From Musa acuminata AAA Group (taxonomy: Eukaryota; Streptophyta; Magnoliopsida; Zingiberales; Musaceae): a stretch of 64,000 bases of DNA. Within the stretch, counting starts at the first letter, position 1; every line of letters starts with the position of its first letter. The translations under genes and the position numbers were made by a program. Below the pieces are notes generated by a model. That model did no database searches. It saw only the letters and a list, made by a program, of their open reading frames with translations, and was not told where the DNA came from. The stretch spans positions 31,871,501-31,935,500 of the forward strand of contig NC_088340.1 of assembly GCF_036884655.1 (NCBI RefSeq), given 5' to 3'. This document shows positions 56,203 through 64,000 of this stretch, piece by piece.

Positions 56203-58041
56203 TCATCCGTTCCACAATACTTCATTGTGATAGCTCCACTTGCCTGAAGTACTCTTTCGATCGTCTAAATCTCCTACACAATCACTATCAGTGAAACCAA
56301 ATAATTTACATTTAAATTTTGTTTTGAACATCCATTTTAACCCAGTCGCTTTCTTTTCTTTCGGTAGATCCATTAGCTCCCAAGTTTCATTCTTCTCAGT
56401 TGACTTGATTTCCTCCTTCATTGCTTTTCTCCATTCCTCTTTTTTAACTGCATCCTCAAAAGTTGTCGGATCTGAAATAAACAAAGCAAATGTTGATCTG
56501 AAATTTCTTGGAGGGGTTTCATCTGAGGAATCCAAATTTGAATTGTTATTGGGTGAGGTTGACGATGAATTTGTTGGAGCAGGATCTGTCACTTGATTCT
56601 GCGGAGTGTCTAGTTCTGCTGGAATCTGCATTTGTGTTTCACCTTTATTGGTCTCCCAATTCCAACTTGCCCTTTCATCAAACATAACATTTCTGTTAAT
56701 AATAACTTTGCCACTAACAGGGTTATATAATCGATATGCTTTAGATTGTAAAGAATAACCAATTAAAATGCATTTCTCTGATTTTTCATCAAGCTTGTGA
56801 TGATTTTGTGAATTCACCAAAGCATAAGCAATACAACCAAAAATTCTTAGATGTCTAACACTTGGTTTCATACCATACCAAGCCTCAAAAGGAGTTCGAT
56901 TCATAACAGCCTTTGTTGGTGAAATATTCAACAAATAAACTGCTGTTGCAACTGCTTCTGCCCAAAACTGATTTGGAAGATGTTTTCCTTTAAGCAAACT
57001 TCTTGCCATTTCAACGACAGTCTGACTCTTTCGCTTAGCTACACCATTTTGCTCCGGTGTATATGGTGCTGTCAATTCTCTGTGGATACCATTTTCTTCA
57101 CAAAAAGAACTAAACTCATTAGATAAAAATTCACTACCTCTATCTGTCCGAAGTGTCTTTATATATCTACCACTTTGTCTTTCTACAAATGCCTTGAACT
57201 TTCGAAAATTATCAAATGTTTCAGATTTCAATTTCAAAAAATATACCCAACTCATGCGACTATAATCATCCGTAAACAATAAAAAATATTGACTTCCACC
57301 AAATGATTTTGTATTCATAGGTCCACATAAGTCAGCATGAATTAATTCAAGACAATTAGATGCTCTCCATGCTTTTCCAATAGGAAATGGTTTTCTACTT
57401 TGTTTGCCATATATACATCCTTCACATACATCAAGCGTATTAATCTTAGGCAATCCAAAAACCATTCCTTTTTTACTTAACAACCTTAAACCTTTAATGT
57501 TAAGATGTTCATATCTTAAATGCCATAAACTAGACTCATTCTTTTGAGTTGTGATAAGCGCATGTCTTTCAATATTTGACACATCAAGTGGAAACATCTT
57601 GTTTTGTGTCATGCAAACATTTACTATAATCAAACCAGATTTCTTATCTCTAATAGTGCATGAACCATCATCAAATATTACTTGATATCCATCATTTACT
57701 AATTGTCCAACACTCAACAAATTATGTGATAAAGTAGGAACAAAGAAAACATTATCAAGGTATTTTACCTTCCCTTGATTTGTCTTCACCTCAATTGTTC
57801 CTTTCCCTTCCACTTGGATTTGCTTGTTATCTCCAAGTCTAACATTCAACTTGTGAGTCTTATCAATATTTCTAAATATTGATTTTATGCCTGACATATG
57901 ATTAGAACATCCACTATCCAAAAACCAAATATCATTTGAGATGATATGAATTTGTGAATGAGTCATAAACAACTTACTATTTTCTTCAGTTTTCTCCACA
58001 TAGCTTGCTTGTTTTTCTCTTTTCCAGCAATCTGTCTTCAC
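56203..58041 (-). pseudogene. Element I protease-integrase frame fused to RNase H scrap (612 aa)
   Basis: The open frame has a protease site D-S-G at about residue 42 (WFLDSGCSNHMSG), the pre-integrase domain, a zinc domain (WHLRYEHLN ... CEGCIYGKQ) and an integrase core with Asp in HADLCGP and RTDRGSEF. The third catalytic residue is Lys (GVAKRKSQT) where Glu is expected. The linker and RT start (ATGLKWMFKTKF) jump directly to an RNase H scrap (GFTDSDCVGDLDDRKSTSG), so the whole RT catalytic core is deleted in frame. A second deletion removes the rest of RNase H. DIFTKSL lies further on in another frame. The length is under half of a normal copia pol. Confidence 0.85.
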
Positions 58042-58140
58042 TTTTTACAATAGTGACATTGAATTCCACTTTTGTAATTTTTTTGATCATAATTTGATTG
58101 CCCTTATTCATCAAAGTGTCCTCTTCCTCTTCCATTTCCT

Positions 58141-58848
58141 CTACCACGAAATCCTCCTCTGCCACGTCCTCTTCCTGTTGATTTTTTTGTCTTCTTCTGA
58201 AGTAGAAGACTCTCCCTTAACCTGAAATGCTTTTTCTTCACTTTTTTCAAGTGACCTGTTCAACCTTACTTCATGTGCTTGCAAGGAACCCATTAGTTCA
58301 TCAAATGAATAAGTAGATAAATCTTTTGATTCCTCAATTGCGGTAACAACATGATCAAATTTCGGAGTTAAACTTCTCAAAACCTTTGCAACAATTATAT
58401 GATCAGGAAGATGTTCACCATAAGATTTCATTTGACTAACAATTTCAGTCACTCGAGAAAAAAAATCTTGTACCGATTCATTGCTTTTCATGAACAAAAT
58501 TTCAAACTCACGACGGAAGGTTTGAAGTTTAACCGTAATCACCCTTGATGAGCCTTGAAATTCATTTTGAAGTATCAACCAAGCTTGCTTTGAGGTTGTC
58601 GCTGCTGCAATTCTTGAGAAGATCGTCCCATGTACAGCTTGTTGAATGAAGAACAATGCCTTTGAGTCCTTCTTTCTATTCTCCCTCAGCCTGATTTCAT
58701 CATCTGGATCTGCATATCCATTCTCTATTAAGTCCCAAAGATCTTGAGACTTGAATAGAGTCTTCATCTTGATACTCCAAAATTCATAACTTTTGCCCGA
58801 GAAGATGGGGATAAGGGGTTGAGACACGGAATTGCCGTTAAAAGCCAT
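58141..58848 (-). pseudogene. Element I gag (235 aa frame)
   Basis: The start ATG on the minus strand (58848) lies about 35 bases inside the primer-binding site. The protein has the copia gag pattern: FSGKSYEFWSIKMKTLFKSQDLWDLIENGY, then QNEFQGSSRVITVKLQTFRREFE, then LRSLTPKFDHVVTAIEESKDLS. A frameshift ends it at 58141 in the RNA-binding tail; a Gly/Arg-rich stretch follows in another frame. The zinc knuckle (58050-58025) is shortened, so the Cys pair is present but the His is lost. Gag makes the particle shell. Confidence 0.85.
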
Positions 58849-58868
58849 AATGCCCAGTTCAGATTGAA

Positions 58869-58885
58869 ACTAGGCTCTGATACCA
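58869..58885 (-). other. Primer-binding site of element I
   Basis: The minus strand reads TGGTATCAGAGCC, an exact match to the initiator-Met-type site. It is the only exact one in this window. Confidence 0.85.
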
Positions 58886-58889
58886 CAAA

Positions 58890-59235
58890 TGTTGGAGATG
58901 GAGGAGCAAGGAAGAAACAGAATACTACGATACGAGTAAAAAGAATCCTTTTGACTCAAGAAAACTGATGTAGTATTAAAAACAGGAGGAACACTTACAA
59001 GATACCAGATACCAAATGCACACAGACTCTTTATCTTCCTCTCCTCAATCTCAATGTCTTGCTAGATGAACTAAGGTCCTATTTATATGACCTAATGACA
59101 ACTACCCTATAACTACTAGATCATAAGGTAGTTATTGAAACTACTAGATCATGATCAAGTGGTTTATTGAAGTCATCATGTAACCACTAGATCATGATAA
59201 CAATATAGATAGATAACTAGAATCAAATCTCAACA
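58890..59235 (-). repeat. 5' LTR of I (346 bp)
   Basis: It matches 55763-56106 with few differences, including one 2-bp indel (CACACAGAC). The target duplication GTTTG follows. Confidence 0.92.
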
Positions 59236-59240
59236 GTTTG

Positions 59241-59402
59241 CGTGCCAATGCTGTGAAGTATTTGCTTCCATGTAGATTTCAAGCCTGAAACAGGTCACAA
59301 GCTATCTACCGGCCATTGTTGCTGCTGCTTGTGTTACGATTCTGCTGATCCTTATGCCTAATTTGCTGTTATATCAGAAGGAAAGATTCCAAATACAATG
59401 GT
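59241..59402 (+). pseudogene. RLK membrane-spanning exon
   Basis: The frame reads LPAIVAAACVTILLILMPNLLLYQKERF, a membrane helix followed by basic residues, in the position expected between malectin and kinase. A GTAAGC donor follows at about 59400. Confidence 0.75.
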
Positions 59403-59712
59403 AAGCAAGGATGTTATTTATGCATTTCTTTTTCGGCTTTTAGCACTTCAAATATGTCATAGAGGGGGAAACTGGTCAATCATTTAGCCATCGTGTTTCA
59501 GTTTTGCTTGGAATTGGATTAAAATATTTTCCGAAATCCATCTATAGATAGATTATCATGAAAAAGGAAACAAATTCTTGTTTCTATATGCTATTGTAAA
59601 CCTGTCTTACAATAAATCTCAGAAGATTCACTTTTCTCTAAGTAAATAACTTTCATCTTGTTGATTCAGAATTAACATTTGATGGTTTCCTGCATGATAC
59701 TTGCACACACAG
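59403..59712 (+). other. RLK intron-like stretch
   Basis: It is AT-rich, starts at GTAAGC and ends CACACACAG at 59712. No coding signal is seen. Confidence 0.6.
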
Positions 59713-60250
59713 CTTTGAGGTCTAGAGCTGCAAACTGGGCAGTTCAGCTTAAAGCATATCAAAGCTGCAACCAGGAACTTTGATCCTGCAAACAAGATAG
59801 GTGAAGGTGGAGTTTACAAGTTACATTTATGCATTTCTGTGTTGCTCATTATGCTAGTTTTTTCTTAGTGTTGATCATCTTACCATCATATTTTTCTTGC
59901 TTGAATTGGCCAAGGGTGTGTTGTCGGATGGTTCTGAAATCGCCGTCAAGCATCTTCAAAATCTAAGGAAGCCGCGAATTTGTCAACTGTTCTAAGAAGT
60001 AATCAGAATTCTTTTGCCCTATTACCAAGGAAACCGTGAATTTGTCAACTGTTGATCCTCTGCTATTGCTTCTGCCTTCTCCATGGAAGAAGCTCCGCAG
60101 ATGTTAAAGCTGGCTCTTCTATGCACCAACACATCTCCAACTCCGAGGCCTAAAATTGTCTGCCATTGTCAGCGTGCTCCAAGGAAACGCCCCCATAAAA
60201 GAGTTCCTATCTCTGCAACATTCCATCTCCGGAGGTGGTGGTCTAAGATT
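59713..60250 (+). pseudogene. RLK kinase pieces: subdomains I-II and XI only
   Basis: The first piece reads TGQFSLKHIKAATRNFDPANKIGEGG-VYK; the glycine loop lacks the FGP usually found between GG and VYK. The second (from 59914) reads GVLSDGSEIAVKHLQNLRK, with the ATP-binding Lys in AVK. A short stretch (REFVN) appears twice, at about 59970 and 60030. Then the sequence jumps to MEEAPQMLKLALLCTNTSPTPRP, the end of subdomain XI, and SAIVSVLQGN. Subdomains III-X, with the HRD and DFG catalytic motifs, are absent. No kinase can be made. Confidence 0.82.
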
Positions 60251-61217
60251 CAAGACATCCATGCCATCGTTCTGATCCGAAGCAGCTGCTGCTGTCACTT
60301 CAGAAGAACGTCACCGGCAAATGTTCGTCGTTGAACTTCTCCATCCGTGTAGAACAAAATTACGGATAAGAATGACGACATGGATACTCATAATTCAGCT
60401 CTGGTGGAGCTTGGAATACCAGTCTTGATTCTAGAACGATGAACCGAGCGTTCAGTGGCATGATGACGATCCTGCTTACGAAACCTCTGCAGAACACATA
60501 GAGTCGACCACGTAGCGCCAAACAAAAAAGTCCACGTAGTCTTGGAGAGAGAAACGATGGAAGTCGTCGGAAACAATTGCACAAGGAAGCTTCTACGCCA
60601 TCTTCTTCTTCTTCTCCTTCTTCAACATGCTTTGACCCCTCATGATAACTTTTCTTTGGATCCTATGGCACATTATGCTTAAAATATCAGTAATAAAATG
60701 GTAAAAAATAATAAAAATAGTGAATTTTAATAGTTTAATGTAATTCGCATCAAACTTTTTACGGATCCCAACGATAAAAGATTCGGACTTAAAATAAAAT
60801 AGTCGAGATTTATTATTTTATTATTAATGTTATTGATTGTGATCCATATTCACTTTGCCTCATAAAGAATTAAATAATAATAATAATATATATATATATA
60901 TATACATGATTTTACCCTAATAATATTTCACTTTATATAAAATTGTTATTATAAATCAAAGAAAAAGAGAATATATATATAGTTTTATTTCCTAAATAAA
61001 GATATCATTTTATAAAAAAATATTATAAAAACTAAAACTAATTTGTGGAAGAGTATATAAATATTAATATGAGTACCAAAACAACTATTTGAGGTCGGAG
61101 ATATATGTAAAAATTCATTCATTTAACAAAGTGTAAAATATTTAAGGCAATGAAATGAGAGTAATATATATCTATATCTAAAGTCAAATGAATTTTTTTT
61201 TTTTTTTCCTTTCTTTC
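60251..61217 (+). other. Intergenic, no gene recognised
   Basis: The first part follows the kinase remnant and is of mixed composition. From about 60660 the DNA is AT-rich. A (TA)n microsatellite lies near 60885-60904. The short frames at 60360-60584 overlap on the minus strand and show no domain. Confidence 0.5.
60885..60904 (+). repeat. (TA)n microsatellite
   Basis: About ten TA units follow a TAA-rich stretch. Such tracts vary in length. Confidence 0.8.
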
Positions 61218-61230
61218 TTCTGGAAATTTC
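61218..61230 (+). promoter_or_regulatory. Three-unit perfect heat-shock element
   Basis: TTCTGGAAATTTC contains three alternating units, TTC-nn-GAA-nn-TTC, the binding site for HSF trimers. It lies 395 bp upstream of the HSF start codon, in the promoter or leader. It fits direct or cross regulation by heat-shock factors; binding is not shown. Confidence 0.6.
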
Positions 61231-61553
61231 AATGAGACGAAAGTAAAACATACGAAATCTCCATTGGTTTCTCCCTATAAAGATTATTACCCAATCCACA
61301 GAAGCAGATCGAAAGGGAGGAGGAAGAAAAAGCATTCTTTCTTCTGGTTCTTCTTCCTCTCCTCTCTTGCTTCCCTTCGAGCCTCCTCGCCGTAAAGGCC
61401 GGACCTTTCCGCAGGGTGTTCGCCGGTGTCGCCTGCTCGGTGATCAGAAGCTGTTCAAGATTGTTTCTTTTTGGGGTGCGACCCGTTGGAAGAGGGAGCA
61501 GCAGATCGATCGAGGTTCTTGGGTGGGACGGCGGTCTCGAGGTTGATCCTTCC

Positions 61554-61577
61554 ATGATTGGATGCGATTCGACCTAA
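61554..61577 (+). CDS. Upstream ORF in the HSF leader (7 codons)
   Basis: ATG at 61554 is followed by six sense codons and TAA, in a different frame from the HSF, ending 35 bases before its start. An in-frame ATG at 61562 overlaps it. Whether it affects translation is unknown. Confidence 0.45.
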   Translation: MIGCDST

Positions 61578-61612
61578 TTCCTCGGTCGTTGGTGTTCGAT
61601 TTGTTGATAGGG

Positions 61613-63507
61613 ATGGAGAGCCCACGGGGGAGTTCGAGTTCGAGTTCCCCTCCCCCGTTCCTCACCAAGACGTACGAGATGGTGGACGACCCGGCCACGA
61701 ACTCCATTGTCTCGTGGAGCCCCACCAACCTGAGCTTCGTCGTGTGGAATCAGCTGGAGTTCGCTAGGGATTTGCTGCCCAAGTATTTTAAGCACAGAAA
61801 CTTCTCCAGCTTTGTGAGGCAGCTCAACACTTACGTAAGTGGAACAATTCCATGGAAAGGCCTCTCCTTTCTAACAGTTGGAATCTGTATTTTGCTTCCT
61901 GTTTGATTGTTAATTGGCATACTTTTCTTGGCTGCTTTATTTGTATGATTTGTCTTTTGTAGAGAACGAGAGAAAGTTCAGTTCGCAGAAGTGATTTCTG
62001 CTTTCTATCAAAGCTTTCATACCTCATTCTTGGTTCTTGAACCAAGATGTTCTTGTTGTGATCTTGAACTTCTGAAATTGGTTAGAGATGAGTTGATTGA
62101 GCCGGTGGTCTATTTTCCACCATTCTGATGGTTCTGTTAATTAGTTTTTCTACATGTCGATTTATTTTAGATCGTGTAGAGTTTTGGACAAGTTCTTCCT
62201 TTCTTCCCTCTCTTCAATTTGCGAGTTCGATTGGCAATAAGTTAGTAAACATGACTTAGATAAGTATGAATACCTTTTTTGCCTTGATGATCTTCAAGTG
62301 GTGTGAACTGGTTAGTGTTTCTGATGTGTGATTCAAAAGATATTAAACTGTTCATTGACCCTTGCAGGGTTTCAGAAAGATAGACCCTGATCAGTGGGAG
62401 TTTGCAAATGAGGATTTTATACGAGGAGAAAAGCACCTCCTGAAGAACATACACAGACGCAAGCCAGTATATAGCCATTCGCCGCACAACCAAGGTAGCT
62501 CTTCAGGACCACTGTCGGAAGCTCAAAAACAGGATCTTGAAGAGGAGATTGAGCGGCTTAAGCAAGAAAAGGCTATGCTTGTGAATGAGCTTCGGAAGAA
62601 TGTGCACAAGCAGCATGGAATGGAGCACCAAATGCAGTCCTTAGAGGAAAGATTACAGGTCCTGGGAGACCGACATAGAAATTTGATGGCCTTCTTGACA
62701 CAGATCGTGCAGGAGCCTTGGTTCCTGTCTAACCTTGTACAAGACTCTGATCTTCTCAGCAAGAAGAGGCGATTGCCAAAAATCAATTACTTCAATGAGG
62801 ACACTGCTATGGAAGATAATCAAATTGTCACTTTCCAGCAGCCCTTGGCAGGTGAAAAATCAGACTATGCATCTATTCAGATATTTGACATGGAGCCTTT
62901 TGAGAAGATGGAGTCATCGTTGAATTCATTGGAGAATTTCTTCAGAGGTGTTAGTCAAACTTCCGGTGATGACATGTGCTATGATAGCATTGTGGCTTGC
63001 CTTCCCACTGATGTTCTTCTCACTGAAATGAATGCATCATCAGTGGAGACTGGTGCAAGTCTGCAATCACTTTTGCCTAACTTATATCCTTCTTCACCTT
63101 GTCTGGGAGATATCCATTCGTCTCCAGAGACAGCAGAATGTATGAGCCATGTGGAAACTCCTGGTATTCCTGCAGCTGAAAATCAAACAGATTCAAGGAT
63201 CAAGGTTGCTGAGATAGATGTTAATTTAGAACCTGCAGCTACTGAGGTTGATTCATTGCGAGATCAAGCAACCAGTACCACCACATCTACCATGCCCACT
63301 GGAGTAAATGATGTGTTTTGGGAACAATTTCTTACAGAGATACCAGGTTCTTCTGTTACTAAGGTAGTCCAGTTGAAAAGAAGAGATTCAGATGATGAAC
63401 AAAGTGAAGGAAAGATAAGAGAGGTGGAAAACATGTGTCGGAATGGGATAAATGTTGATCATTTTGTAGAAAAGATGGCGAATCTTACTTCAGTAGAGAA
63501 AACCTGA
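61613..63507 (+). CDS. Heat-stress transcription factor, class A4-like (453 aa, two exons)
   Basis: Exon 1 is 61613-61834 and exon 2 is 62368-63507; the phase-0 intron splits the DNA-binding domain at NTY/GFRK, the conserved plant HSF site. Residues 15-108 form the winged-helix domain ([13 protein letters not shown], then [23 protein letters not shown]). Residues about 122-190 form the HR-A/B coiled coil for trimers, followed by the nuclear signal KKRR (206-209). Activation motifs of AHA type are [11 protein letters not shown] (259-269) and [11 protein letters not shown] (389-399), with an export-type end near 438-447. Start: ATGGAGAGCCCACGG fits family length; an in-frame ATG 17 codons upstream would add a hydrophobic stretch. 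The two AHA motifs and the C-terminal pattern point to HsfA4. The factor binds heat-shock elements in the nucleus. No defect is seen. Confidence 0.93.
61835..62367 (+). other. Intron of the HSF gene (533 bp)
   Basis: It begins GTAAGT and ends TTGCAG and is T-rich, typical of plant introns. It keeps the reading frame (phase 0). Confidence 0.93.
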
Positions 63508-64000
63508 TGTTAGATTTCGTTTTTGGTGTTTCATATGTTAGGATATATATATGTGATTTGATAGCGAAATATAACCCATGGTAGATATGTATGATAAAGA
63601 CACTCAGATTTCAGTCCTGAAATTTATTTGCATCCTCGGTTAGAAGTAACTTGTACTTTTCTTACTAGCACCTTATTCATTTATTTTTGGATGCATGGTG
63701 GCATCTGGTATGAGGATAATTCTAAATCATTTTTACCTTGAGGCTATGCCCCCTCGTTTTTCGACAAATTTATTGATTGACTGAATTGACATCCTTTTTC
63801 TCCCATGCATGTTTTACATGGGTTAATTTATACTCACAGTCTTGACATGAAAATTCTTTAGATCATTAGATTTAGTAAGCTTTCTTGACTGCTATTTGAA
63901 ATGAAATTAGAGGGTATATTTGTTCATCAAGGTCAACCATATTGATCTTTGCGCTTCTGCCTATGTCGTTTTTGTAGTTTATATTGTTTGACATGGTATG
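63508..64000 (+). other. HSF 3' flank
   Basis: This is AT-rich 3' untranslated and downstream DNA. No clear AATAAA signal is seen close to the stop, which is common in plants. No further gene starts before the window ends. Confidence 0.55.

Larger units (their letters stand above)
55763..59235 (-). mobile_element. Compact minus-strand Ty1/copia element I (3473 bp)
   Basis: Two LTRs (344 and 346 bp) with TGTTG...CAACA ends, a perfect primer-binding site, a polypurine tract and a perfect 5-bp target duplication mark it as a clean insertion in the receptor-kinase pseudogene. Gag, protease and integrase are long and open, but nearly all of RT and most of RNase H are deleted inside one continuous frame. 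The LTRs differ at about six sites and one 2-bp indel by eye, so it is among the younger insertions. It would need RT from another element to move. Confidence 0.93.
43248..60335 (+). pseudogene. LRR-VIII/malectin receptor-like kinase, dispersed pseudogene
   Basis: Nine or more exon-like pieces on the plus strand lie in the right order for one gene of the LRR-VIII receptor kinase family (extracellular LRRs, malectin domain, single membrane segment, Ser/Thr kinase). Such proteins sit in the plasma membrane and sense cell-wall or other extracellular signals. Pieces: N-terminal cap (43256-43458), LRRs (45260-45650), malectin N-half (duplicated, 45850-46828), malectin C-half (55300-55762), membrane segment (59280-59400) and kinase pieces (59713-60250). 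Elements J, K and I fill the gaps. The gene is dead: several LRR exons, kinase subdomains III-X and the reading frame are lost. Confidence 0.85.

Noticed and set aside
60083..60334. Independent 83-codon gene
   Set aside because: Its start is kinase subdomain XI of the same pseudogene; the rest is out of frame.
61574..61795. Minus-strand frames over HSF exon 1
   Set aside because: They are shadows of the GC-rich exon.
1..64000. CRISPR array, bacterial operon or integrated virus
   Set aside because: The spliced genes, LTR retrotransposons and base composition are those of a plant; repeats are LTRs, not spaced direct repeats.

Overview
This is a plant nuclear window. It has spliced exons with GT-AG introns, a class A4-type heat-stress transcription factor, a decayed LRR-malectin receptor kinase, and deeply nested Ty1/copia and Ty3/gypsy LTR retrotransposons. 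The heat-shock factor and the mix of Angela-like and SIRE/Maximus-like copia elements suggest a monocot, possibly of the banana group. That placement is inference; no marker here proves a species.

Region 1 (1-20.9 kb) is a TE nest. An old chromodomain Ty3/gypsy element (C) is split by three copia elements: A (Angela-like, left end outside the window, 3' LTR ending at 4575), D (Tnt1/Tork-like, 6307-11471) and B (Angela-like, 12122-20506, two 1492-bp LTRs and a perfect ATAGG target duplication). The gypsy reading resumes after each insertion.

Region 2 (20.9-41.5 kb) is a second nest: an LTR fragment M contains a badly decayed Angela-like copy E, E contains H and F, and H contains G1. G1, H and F are SIRE/Maximus-like LTR elements that carry only a gag gene. 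Pol is absent, and 1.7-2.6 kb of AT-rich DNA fills its place. Their 3' ends share a run of hairpins, one with a compensatory base change, ending in an inverted repeat around the polypurine tract. E also holds a gypsy-type solo LTR (39109-39553).

Region 3 (43.2-60.3 kb) is one plus-strand receptor-kinase gene of the LRR-VIII/malectin type. It is now a pseudogene, pulled apart over 17 kb by minus-strand copia element J (46829-55297), a SIRE-type solo LTR K nested in J (47890-49589), and the compact minus-strand copia element I (55763-59235, GTTTG target duplication). Part of its malectin region is tandemly duplicated together with a J LTR, and most of its kinase domain is missing.

Region 4 (60.3-64 kb) holds the only gene that looks intact: a two-exon HsfA4-like gene (61613-63507, 453 aa) with a perfect three-unit heat-shock element about 395 bp upstream of the start codon and a 7-codon upstream ORF in the leader.

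None of the retroelements is autonomous. Defects include lost integrase catalytic residues, internal deletions, stop codons of C-to-T type, and a frameshift in RNase H present in all three Angela-like copies. The strongest candidate for something undescribed is the gag-only family with its structured 3' end. All identifications come from reading motifs; no database search was run.
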